The translations under genes were made by a program, and so were the position numbers. Under the pieces are notes generated by a model. It had not been told where the DNA came from, made no database searches, and saw nothing but the letters and a program-made list of their open reading frames with translations. Shown in pieces: positions 57,247-64,000 of a DNA stretch of 64,000 nucleotides. The stretch's first letter is position 1, and the number at the start of each line of letters is the position of its first letter. Source of the stretch: Gammaproteobacteria bacterium (GTDB lineage: Bacteria; Pseudomonadota; Gammaproteobacteria; Enterobacterales; Alteromonadaceae); assembly GCA_018222985.1 (NCBI GenBank), contig JAAEZG010000003.1, positions 62,001-126,000 of the forward strand, written 5' to 3'.

Positions 57247-58893
57247 ATGGTTAACTTTTTTGAACACCAACAGCAGGCCAAGCGCAATACCGGCCTGTTG
57301 GTGGTGCTATTTAGCATCGCCTTCTTGCTCATTGTCGGGTTAGTTGGCGGCATCGCTGCCGCGGTATTTGGCGGCATTTCGGTGAGTCAAAACGGCAACT
57401 ATGTCTTTAGCTGGCAACCTATTTTGTGGGTGGCCATTTGTGTTGGCGGCGGTATTCTCATCGCCATGTTCGTTAAATGGCTTAGCCTGAAGCCAGGTGG
57501 TCATGTTGTGGCTGAAAGCTTGGGCGGCGTGCGCATTGCGCCCGACTCAACTGACCCACTAGAACGCCGCATTTTGAACGTGGTGGAAGAAATGGCCATT
57601 GCCGCCAACATGCCCGTACCTGCGGTGTATTTATTGCCAAACGAGGGCAACATTAATGCCTTCGCCGCCGGCTACGAAAGCAAAGACGCAGTCATTGGGC
57701 TAACGCGTGGCGCCGTGGAAGCTTTTTCACGTGAGCAATTACAAGCCGTGGTCGCCCATGAGTTCAGCCATATTCTTAATGGCGACATGCGGTTGAACAT
57801 TCGGCTTATTGCCGCCTTAGCCGGTATTTTATTGATTGCCCATGTGGGCCGCATGTTCTTGCACTCCGCACGTTTTAGTAGCTCGCGCCGCAAAGGCAAT
57901 GGCAATGCCCTGCCATTAGTAGGGCTGGGGTTAATCATCGTCGGCTACATTGGCGTGTTTTTCGGCAACATCATTAAAGCTGCGGTAAGCCGCCAACGGG
58001 AATATCTTGCTGACGCCGCCGCCGTGCAGTTTACCCGCAACCCGGAAGCTTTGTCTGGCGCCCTGCAACAAATTGGCGCACGCCAACATGGTAGTCGCGT
58101 ACAACATGCCAACGCTGACGAAACAGCCCATTTGTTTTTTGGCCAGGCGTTGAGTTCTTGGTTTACATTATTGGCAACACACCCGCCGCTAGAACAACGC
58201 ATTAAACGCATTCAGCCGAGTTGGAATGGCCGCTATCCGCGCCCACAAGAGGCTCGCGTGCAGTCTCAACAAGAACAACAAGCCAACCAGCCGCAGCCTA
58301 ATGCGTTAAACCGCTTGGCCATGCTAGCGCTGCCAGCCCTGCTGCTAGACAGAGTGCGTTCGCCGCAACAAGCGCCACAGTTTATTCGTGATCTTGTGGT
58401 AGGCCAATTAGTCGGTGAAAAACACCCCGAGTTAACAGCCTTATCGCCGGCTCAGCAGCTAGCGTTGGTGGAGCTAGCCATTCCAGCTTTGCGTGTTGCC
58501 AAAGACTCTGCCCGCTTAGCATTGATTAACGACCTTGAGCAACTGAGCCAAAGTGATGACTTATTTCATTGGTGTTTGTATCAGTTGCTTGCACGTCAAC
58601 TAACTGACAGTAAACGCTTTTCGGCCAAACTCGACAATGCCGAAGCATTTGCCGTTACCGTAGTGGCTTTGAAACGCTCTGAAGCCGGCGAAAAGGTAAA
58701 TTTGTTGCAGTTGGAGAAAGCGCTGAACACCTGCAAAAAATGGTCGCCGCGCGCAAAGGAACCTTTGATCCAAAAGTGGGTTGAAACCGTTACCGAAGAT
58801 AACCATATATCAGATAACGAACGTAAACTGGTTGCTACTTTGTGCGCTTGCATTGAAGAGCCGCTGCCAGACGACATGCTACAAAATAGTTAA
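57247..58893 (+). CDS. Membrane M48-family metallopeptidase (HtpX-like)
   Basis: The protein has 548 residues. Two membrane helices (about 17-42 and 57-77) precede the zinc site VVAHEFSHILNGD (His171, Glu172, His175); a third ligand Glu is in REYLADAAAV. Further hydrophobic segments are at 182-205 and 220-245. A long Gln-rich and helical C-terminal extension (about 330-548) is absent from E. coli HtpX (293), which sets this apart as a LemA-linked branch. It probably degrades damaged membrane proteins. Confidence 0.9.
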   Translation: MVNFFEHQQQAKRNTGLLVVLFSIAFLLIVGLVGGIAAAVFGGISVSQNGNYVFSWQPILWVAICVGGGILIAMFVKWLSLKPGGHVVAESLGGVRIAPDSTDPLERRILNVVEEMAIAANMPVPAVYLLPNEGNINAFAAGYESKDAVIGLTRGAVEAFSREQLQAVVAHEFSHILNGDMRLNIRLIAALAGILLIAHVGRMFLHSARFSSSRRKGNGNALPLVGLGLIIVGYIGVFFGNIIKAAVSRQREYLADAAAVQFTRNPEALSGALQQIGARQHGSRVQHANADETAHLFFGQALSSWFTLLATHPPLEQRIKRIQPSWNGRYPRPQEARVQSQQEQQANQPQPNALNRLAMLALPALLLDRVRSPQQAPQFIRDLVVGQLVGEKHPELTALSPAQQLALVELAIPALRVAKDSARLALINDLEQLSQSDDLFHWCLYQLLARQLTDSKRFSAKLDNAEAFAVTVVALKRSEAGEKVNLLQLEKALNTCKKWSPRAKEPLIQKWVETVTEDNHISDNERKLVATLCACIEEPLPDDMLQNS

Positions 58894-58902
58894 GGAGTCA
58901 TT

Positions 58903-60009
58903 TTGTCTACTGATTTAAGCCCATTATTAAAGCCTTTTGAATGTAAGTCGCTGAAACTTCGCAACCGCGTTGTTATGGCACCAATGACCCGCAGCTTCTC
59001 GCCAGGCAACGTGCCGAACGAAGCCGTGGTAAAGTACTATCAGCGCCGTGCTGAAGGCGAAATTGGGCTGATTATTACCGAAGGTGTCGAAATTAATCAT
59101 GCCGGTGCGAGTGGTTTCCCGAATGTTCCGAAAATTTTCGGTGAAACCGCTATGGCTGGCTGGAAACGTGTTGTCGACGCCGTGCATGCAGCCGGTGGAC
59201 AAATTATTCCACAGTTATGGCACGTTGGTGCCGTTCGTAAGCCAGAAGACGAAAATGCCGCACCAGCCTATAGTCCGTCAGGTTTATTTGCCCCAGGTAA
59301 AGCCAGCGGCGTCGCCATGACCAAAGCTGACATTGATGAAGTCATCGCTGCGTTTGCTGAGTCCGCACGCCAGTCGAAAGAAGCGGGCTTTGATGGTGTT
59401 GAAATTCACGGTGCGCACGGCTATTTAATTGACCAGTTTTTATGGGAAGGCACCAATATTCGTGATGACGAATATGGCGGATCATTAGAAAATCGTGCGC
59501 GCTTTGCCTGCGAAGTTGTTAAAGCGGTACGCGCTGCGGTTGGCGAAGACTTTGCCATTGTGTTCCGTTTTTCACAATGGAAACAGCAAGCTTATGAAGC
59601 CAAGTTAGCTGAGTCACCAGAACAGCTAAAACAGCTACTAGACTTATTAGTTGAAGCCGGCGTCGATATTTTCCACGCCTCAACACGCCGTTTTTGGGAG
59701 CCAGAGTTTGAAGGTTCTAACTTGAATTTGGCTGGTTGGACCCAGAAACTCAGCGGCAAACCTGCTATTTCTGTGGGTAGTGTCGGCTTAACCGAAGACT
59801 TTATTAGCGGCACCTTTGCCTCCGATAAACCAGCGGTAGAAAAGTCAGGCATTGATGAGTTGGTGCAACGAATGGCCAACAACGAGTTTGACCTCATTGC
59901 TGTCGGCCGTGCTTTGTTGCAAGACCCACAATGGCTACAAAAAATGCGCGACGGTAACGAAGCGGATATTAAAGCCTTTAGCAAGGCTTCTTTAAAAGAG
60001 TTGGTCTAA
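58903..60009 (+). CDS. Old yellow enzyme family NADH:flavin oxidoreductase
   Basis: The protein has 368 residues with an FMN-binding TIM barrel. It has MAPMTRSFSPGNVPNE near the N-terminus, the substrate His pair in GVEIHGAHGYLIDQFLW, and DEYGGSLENRARF. These enzymes reduce electron-poor C=C bonds such as enones. The start is TTG, supported by AAGGAG 5 bases upstream and by family alignment of LLKPFECKSLKLRNRVV. The gene is 9 bases after the M48 gene. Confidence 0.92.
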   Translation: MSTDLSPLLKPFECKSLKLRNRVVMAPMTRSFSPGNVPNEAVVKYYQRRAEGEIGLIITEGVEINHAGASGFPNVPKIFGETAMAGWKRVVDAVHAAGGQIIPQLWHVGAVRKPEDENAAPAYSPSGLFAPGKASGVAMTKADIDEVIAAFAESARQSKEAGFDGVEIHGAHGYLIDQFLWEGTNIRDDEYGGSLENRARFACEVVKAVRAAVGEDFAIVFRFSQWKQQAYEAKLAESPEQLKQLLDLLVEAGVDIFHASTRRFWEPEFEGSNLNLAGWTQKLSGKPAISVGSVGLTEDFISGTFASDKPAVEKSGIDELVQRMANNEFDLIAVGRALLQDPQWLQKMRDGNEADIKAFSKASLKELV

Positions 60010-60019
60010 GCCATGTGTC

Positions 60020-60046
60020 AGCGAGGCGGTGCATGACTGCCTCGCT
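60020..60046. terminator. Hairpin between convergent OYE and hydrolase genes
   Basis: AGCGAGGC and GCCTCGCT form a perfect 8-bp stem with an 11-base loop, located between two convergent stop codons (60009 and 60057). No T-tract follows on either strand, so intrinsic termination is uncertain. Confidence 0.5.
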
Positions 60047-60056
60047 ACGACATGCA

Positions 60057-61025
60057 TTAACGGCGGCGTTGCAGCCACGGGTACAGGTACTCATGAAGTT
60101 TGGGGTCAATGATAGCCATTAAAAAGTGGTGCCGGTCGGGAATTTCTCTAACTTCTACATAGCGCGATGCTAGCGGCTCAAAATAGCTAAACGGCGCGAC
60201 TTTGTCATGGTCACTCGCCAGCAATAAGGTGGGTACTTTCACCGGCGGTAATACTTGGTGCAGATCAAGCGCCTCGGCTTCGATGTTGTTTTTCATCAAG
60301 GTATTGCGGGCGCCTTCGCGAATAGACTCTTCGGAGATAATTTTGGCGGCGGTTTTATGCATCATTTTAGTCACTTCAAACACGGCATCTTCAAATTGAC
60401 GCATAGGTGCAAGTAATACCAGCCCACTAATGTCATTACGCTGGCGGGTAACATGCACAGCAGCAAGAGCGCCCATTGAATAACCTGTGATAAATAACGG
60501 ATGCGGACGTTCACGTGCCGGCAGCGAATCAATTAATGTATTCACCATTTCTACGTCATTGACTGCCAACCCGGGTTCATCATGAGACGAACCACCGTGA
60601 CCTTTTAAGTCTGGAATAACAACGTGAAAGCCAATAAACCGATAGTACTGGGCTAAGAAATACATGGTTTCTTTGCTACCACCGTAGCCATGCAACATCA
60701 CCATGGTGCCACGGCGAACTTCTGGAATTTGCTCGCGGGTTAAATCAAGTTGGTATGACTTTGTCGCGTCTTCAAATACCGCAGTGAATTCAAAATTATG
60801 TTGTTTGGTTTCAGTTGTTGGTGGCGCATAAATATATTCTGTACAGCCGCCTAGGTGGGGCAAACAAAACTCGCGCGTCTCGCCGCCTGACTCGGCAATC
60901 ATTTCCGGCATATTAGTTGGTATTCCCGTAGGCTCAACACGTCCAGATAGCCTATGCTCTACGTATGTTGCACAGCCTTGCAATAACACCGTGGCAAAAA
61001 TGACCAACCCTAGCTTGCGATACAT
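60057..61025 (-). CDS. Lipoprotein alpha/beta hydrolase
   Basis: The 322-residue precursor has a lipobox LLQGC (Cys near residue 18). It has the alpha/beta hydrolase fold: MVMLHGYGGSKE oxyanion loop, nucleophile elbow ITGYSMGALAAV, acid in LLASDHDKVAPF and His in DRHHFLMA. The fold and motifs resemble monoglyceride lipase and related esterases anchored in the envelope. The substrate is not known. Confidence 0.87.
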   Translation of the reverse strand: MYRKLGLVIFATVLLQGCATYVEHRLSGRVEPTGIPTNMPEMIAESGGETREFCLPHLGGCTEYIYAPPTTETKQHNFEFTAVFEDATKSYQLDLTREQIPEVRRGTMVMLHGYGGSKETMYFLAQYYRFIGFHVVIPDLKGHGGSSHDEPGLAVNDVEMVNTLIDSLPARERPHPLFITGYSMGALAAVHVTRQRNDISGLVLLAPMRQFEDAVFEVTKMMHKTAAKIISEESIREGARNTLMKNNIEAEALDLHQVLPPVKVPTLLLASDHDKVAPFSYFEPLASRYVEVREIPDRHHFLMAIIDPKLHEYLYPWLQRRR

Positions 61026-61106
61026 CGGACAACTCCATCGAATTCATCTGACAATTGACATAGTTGCCCGATAATATCACTTCTTTACCAAACACCAACA
61101 GTCTTT

Positions 61107-61145
61107 ACGTTGCGTGAAGACGTTGTGTGAAGACGTTGCGTGAAG
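61107..61145. repeat. Three tandem 13-bp repeats just after metY
   Basis: ACGTTGCGTGAAG occurs three times head to tail (61107-61119, 61120-61132 with one C-to-T change, and 61133-61145), followed by ACGTT reaching the metY stop codon. On the minus strand the array begins right at the gene end, in the 123-base gap to the lipoprotein hydrolase. Confidence 0.9.
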
Positions 61146-61148
61146 ACG

Positions 61149-62429
61149 TTAGGCTAAAGCTTGATCAAGATCTGCCAAAATATCATCAATATGCTCAATA
61201 CCTACACACAACCGAATGGCTTCGGGCTTAACCCCAACGCTTGCTTGTTCTTCAGCACTAAGTTGGCGGTGGGTGGTAGACGCCGGATGACACGCTAATG
61301 ACTTGGTATCGCCAATATTCACCAGGCGCTTAAACAACTGCAATTGATCATAAAATTTCACGCCGGCTTGGTAGCCGCCTTTAATGCCGAATGTAAGTAG
61401 CGAGGCAGGTAGCCCACCGTCAATAAGCTGCTGGGCGAGTTCATAATGGGGGTGATTTTCACTGCCGGCATAATTGACCCAGTCCACTTGTGGGTGTTGC
61501 TGCAAATAATTCACTACTTTTTCGGTGTTCTCGCAATGGCGTTCAATGCGCAGCGGCAATGTCTCAAGCCCCTGCAAAATCAGAAAAGCATTAAATGGCG
61601 ATAGCGCCGCTCCGGTATTGCGCAGCGCCACCGTACGCACACGCGCAATAAACGCAGCGGCTTCGAAAGCCTCGGTGTACACCACCCCATGATACGCGGG
61701 CTCTGGCTGGCTAAATTGCGGAAACTTAGCGGCGTGTTTGTTCCAGTCGAATTTGCCGCCATCGACAATAATACCGCCAATAGTGGTGCCATGGCCGCCA
61801 ATATATTTCGTCAGCGAATGCACCACAATATGGGCACCGTGCTCAATGGGTCGGCACAAAACAGGCGTCGCCACGGTATTGTCCACCACCAACGGAATCC
61901 CGGCTTGCTCAGCCACGGCTGCAAGCCCCTTAATATCCGCAATATTGCCCGCGGGGTTGCCAATGGTTTCGCAGTACAGCGCTTTGGTATTGGCGTCAAT
62001 TAATTTGGCGAGATCTTCAGGTTTGTCACTTTGAGCAAAGCGCACATCGATGCCCAAAGCCGGTAATTGATGCGCAAACAAGGTATAAGTACCGCCATAA
62101 ATTTGCGGTGTGGTGACAATGTTGTCACCGCTTCTGGCCAAGGTAATAAGCGCGTAGTGAATAGCTGCCATGCCCGAGGCCACCGCTAAACTTGCCACCC
62201 CGCCCTCAAGTGCTGCAAGACGTTGCTCAAGCACGTCGTTGGTGGGGTTCATAATGCGCGAATAAATATTCCCAGGCACGGCTAAGTCAAACAAGTCTGC
62301 GCCATGTTGGGCGTTATCAAAGGCAAACGCTGCGGTTTGATAAATGGGTACGGCCACCGACTTGGTGGTGGGGTCAGCATCATAGCCGTGATGAATGGCT
62401 AATGTGGCTGGGTGCTTCGCTACTGTCAT
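61149..62429 (-). CDS. metY: O-acetylhomoserine sulfhydrylase
   Basis: The protein has 426 residues from the ATG at 62429 (GAGG 6 bases upstream); a longer frame adds 29 residues through the operator region. It is a PLP enzyme of the Cys/Met metabolism family with the Lys in VVHSLTKYIGGHGTTIGG. It also has SRIMNPTNDVLEQRLAALEGG and YCETIGNPAGNIADI. It makes homocysteine from O-acetylhomoserine and sulfide, the direct sulfhydrylation route. It lies downstream of metX-hom and has its own MetJ-like operator. Confidence 0.93.
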   Translation of the reverse strand: MTVAKHPATLAIHHGYDADPTTKSVAVPIYQTAAFAFDNAQHGADLFDLAVPGNIYSRIMNPTNDVLEQRLAALEGGVASLAVASGMAAIHYALITLARSGDNIVTTPQIYGGTYTLFAHQLPALGIDVRFAQSDKPEDLAKLIDANTKALYCETIGNPAGNIADIKGLAAVAEQAGIPLVVDNTVATPVLCRPIEHGAHIVVHSLTKYIGGHGTTIGGIIVDGGKFDWNKHAAKFPQFSQPEPAYHGVVYTEAFEAAAFIARVRTVALRNTGAALSPFNAFLILQGLETLPLRIERHCENTEKVVNYLQQHPQVDWVNYAGSENHPHYELAQQLIDGGLPASLLTFGIKGGYQAGVKFYDQLQLFKRLVNIGDTKSLACHPASTTHRQLSAEEQASVGVKPEAIRLCVGIEHIDDILADLDQALA

Positions 62430-62471
62430 GAAAACCTCACTTGCGTCTGAGTGCATTAATTTTAGATTTAA

Positions 62472-62495
62472 AAACGTATAGATGTTTAGACGTCC
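62472..62495 (-). promoter_or_regulatory. MetJ-type operator, three tandem met boxes
   Basis: Three consecutive 8-mers, AAACGTAT, AGATGTTT and AGACGTCC, match the met-box consensus AGACGTCT at 6, 6 and 7 of 8 positions. The operator lies 43 bases upstream of the metY start and downstream of the hom stop. MetJ with S-adenosylmethionine would repress metY. The repressor gene is not in this window. Confidence 0.75.
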
Positions 62496-62531
62496 ATAAT
62501 AATCAAACCAACCCATGACGCAAGTATTTTT

Positions 62532-63575
62532 TTACAGTTGCTTTAATAACTCCAAAATATCGCTGTGCACACCCGCTGCGGTTACCTCCGCCCCGGCACC
62601 AGGCCCTTGTATAACCAATGGGTTGGTGTGATATTGCTGGCTACGAATAATAAAATTAGCATTGCCCGGAGGTAAGTGTGCATAGGCTGACTGCTGATCG
62701 ATAGGCTGCAGTCGCGCCTTGGCGATTATTTTCCCTTCAGCTGATTTGTGTACCGAACCGATATAACAAAACTGCGTTGCGTGCGGGTGCTCACGCAAGC
62801 GCCATTGCTCAAAGTCTGCGTCAAAAGCTTCTGCTTCACGCCAAAAGTGACTAACTGAACAGTCACGCAAACTAGCGGGAACTAAATTGTGTAGCTGAAT
62901 ATCTGCTAATTGTAACTCCCAACCCGCATCGCGCGCCAAAATAAGTAACTTCCGCGCCACATCCATGCCGCTCAAGTCAAGCCGTGGGTCTGGCTCTGTT
63001 AAGTGCTGTTCAGCGGCTTTTCGCAGCCAATCCGAAAGCTTATCACCAGGTCTATACTGCTGAAAAACCCATGACAATGACCCAGAAAAGTTACCCTCCA
63101 TGACTTCAATCGTGTCATGACAGTCTAGGCGTTCGCGTACCGCCTTTTGTATCGGTAGCCCCGCGCCCACAGTGGTATTGTAAAACCAATAGCGCTGATG
63201 TTCGGTTAAGGCGTTGCGCACCTGCCGGTAAAAATTTGGGTGGCTAGAGCCTGCATATTTGTTGGCGCTAATTAAATGGGCGCCAGCCGCTATCCACTGC
63301 GGGTAAGCTCGGCTAACGTCTTTTGAGGCCGTCAGGTCAAGCACGACGAGGTTAGAAAACTCCCGCACCCCTGCCTGAGTAGCTGTGGTAACTGCCACAA
63401 TAACGTCTTGCGTGTCGCGCACATCGCGCCAATTGTTTGGTAACGGCCAGCGCCAAAACTGCTTCGAATTTGCTGCGCCAAAAATTTGTACGCCCGCCGG
63501 CAAGCACTTGGCATAATCGCGCAACCAAGTTCCACCAATGTTGCCAAGACCAACCACAATAATTCCTAGTGACAT
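62532..63575 (-). CDS. Homoserine dehydrogenase (single-domain)
   Basis: The protein has 347 residues with the N-terminal NAD(P)-binding motif IIVVGLGNIGGTWL. It has the family core LISANKYAGSSHPN (with the substrate-contacting Lys), NTTVGAGLPIQ and EGNFSGSLSWVF. It corresponds to the C-terminal half of the bifunctional ThrA/MetL enzymes without aspartokinase, and no ACT domain is visible. It would reduce aspartate semialdehyde to homoserine. It overlaps metX by 10 bases, and the pair probably feeds metY. Confidence 0.88.
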   Translation of the reverse strand: MSLGIIVVGLGNIGGTWLRDYAKCLPAGVQIFGAANSKQFWRWPLPNNWRDVRDTQDVIVAVTTATQAGVREFSNLVVLDLTASKDVSRAYPQWIAAGAHLISANKYAGSSHPNFYRQVRNALTEHQRYWFYNTTVGAGLPIQKAVRERLDCHDTIEVMEGNFSGSLSWVFQQYRPGDKLSDWLRKAAEQHLTEPDPRLDLSGMDVARKLLILARDAGWELQLADIQLHNLVPASLRDCSVSHFWREAEAFDADFEQWRLREHPHATQFCYIGSVHKSAEGKIIAKARLQPIDQQSAYAHLPPGNANFIIRSQQYHTNPLVIQGPGAGAEVTAAGVHSDILELLKQL

Positions 63576-64000
63576 GACTGCTCCAAAAAATAACTTAAAG
63601 TGGTGGCATAGTCTGCGGTGTTTTTTATGAAGCCATCATGACCGTACAACGACCTAAAAATATGACAACCGTGACAATCGGGGAGCCTATCAGCAAATTC
63701 CTCAAGCACGCTTGGCGGCACTAGTTGATCGCTATCAAAGCCAATCAATAACGTCGGCTGCTCAATATTGCTCGGCTCAATACGGTAGTTATCAAGTGCG
63801 GGGCCAAACACTTCAAACAGCTGTCGGGCGCGCGGCAATGAGCGCTGCACAGTGCGTAACCCACGACTTTCAATATAAGCAACCGCGTCTTGTGGGTCGG
63901 GGTAGAAGCTGTCCATACCCTCAGCGCTGCGATAGCTCATCATGGCTAAAGCACGTGCCAACTGCACACCACGCTCAGGTTGCTGGGCGGCTTCACCTAG
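63566..64000 (-). CDS. metX: Homoserine O-acetyltransferase (or succinyltransferase), C-terminal part
   Basis: The frame is open to the window edge, so the N-terminus with the nucleophile is not seen. The visible 144 residues have ALAMMSYRSAEGMD, the conserved MetX stretch. The acid and His of the alpha/beta hydrolase triad are in IGFDSDQLVPP and LYGHDGFIKN. MetX acylates homoserine for methionine synthesis. Whether acetyl or succinyl is used cannot be read from this part; linkage to metY favours acetyl. It overlaps the homoserine dehydrogenase gene by 10 bases. Confidence 0.88.
   Translation of the reverse strand, partial: LGEAAQQPERGVQLARALAMMSYRSAEGMDSFYPDPQDAVAYIESRGLRTVQRSLPRARQLFEVFGPALDNYRIEPSNIEQPTLLIGFDSDQLVPPSVLEEFADRLPDCHGCHIFRSLYGHDGFIKNTADYATTLSYFLEQSCH

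Overview
The window is a gene-dense stretch of chromosome from a gammaproteobacterium. It carries about 60 protein-coding genes and no intergenic gap above roughly 250 bases. Gene orders such as ubiE-ubiJ-ubiB-tatABC-tatD-hemB, ubiD-fre, trxA-rho next to rhlB-gppA, recC-recB-recD and gmk-rpoZ-spoT, together with the protein sequences, point to the Alteromonadales. A marine or halophilic Idiomarinaceae (Idiomarina/Pseudidiomarina-like) is my best guess. That assignment is inference. I saw no rRNA, tRNA, CRISPR array, insertion sequence or prophage.

Layout. 1-7.2 kb: the end of a probable outer-membrane protein, an atypical Nramp-like transporter divergent from a tandem universal stress protein, Ogt DNA repair, a shortened WYL-family regulator, a small secreted coiled-coil protein, a DUF3667 gene broken by an internal deletion, a MaoC-like protein and a sulfide:quinone-type oxidoreductase. 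7.3-19.5 kb: a large lipoprotein Ntn-hydrolase acylase, then the recC-recB-recD-arfB operon (double-strand break repair plus ribosome rescue). 19.6-27 kb: a phosphatase-like lipoprotein, TrhO, Dps, a small membrane protein, an MFS transporter and a TPP-riboswitch-controlled thiamine salvage operon (TonB receptor, PnuC-type permease, kinase). 27-45.7 kb: conserved core blocks for ubiquinone synthesis (ubiD, fre, ubiE, ubiJ, ubiB), Tat export, Rho, thioredoxin, RhlB, GppA, HemB, a membrane diguanylate cyclase, RecG and TrmH. 45.8-53 kb: a more variable segment with a pseudouridine synthase, an orphan secreted protein, an M20 amidohydrolase, an acyl-CoA ligase, a GNAT-nitrilase fusion and an NhaC antiporter. 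It lies between trmH-recG and ridA-spoT-rpoZ-gmk, which in enteric bacteria form one cluster. 53-60 kb: the spoT cluster, a LemA/HtpX pair, an old yellow enzyme and a lipoprotein hydrolase. 61-64 kb: methionine synthesis (metX-hom-metY) with a MetJ-type operator before metY.

The best-supported regulatory elements are the TPP riboswitch (26896-26997, minus strand), the three-box MetJ-like operator (62472-62495), two intrinsic terminators (7303-7335 and 21993-22020) and several strong hairpins without a T-tract at the ends of convergent genes. The observations most worth a second look are the Nramp-like protein lacking both canonical metal-binding motifs, the regulator that appears to have lost its WYL core, the DUF3667 deletion pseudogene, a run of ten G in recB, tandem duplications at the stop codons of rho and metY, and an 11-bp palindrome covering the overlapping ends of two convergent genes. 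I did not find a convincing wholly new multi-gene system; most of the window is core metabolism and maintenance.
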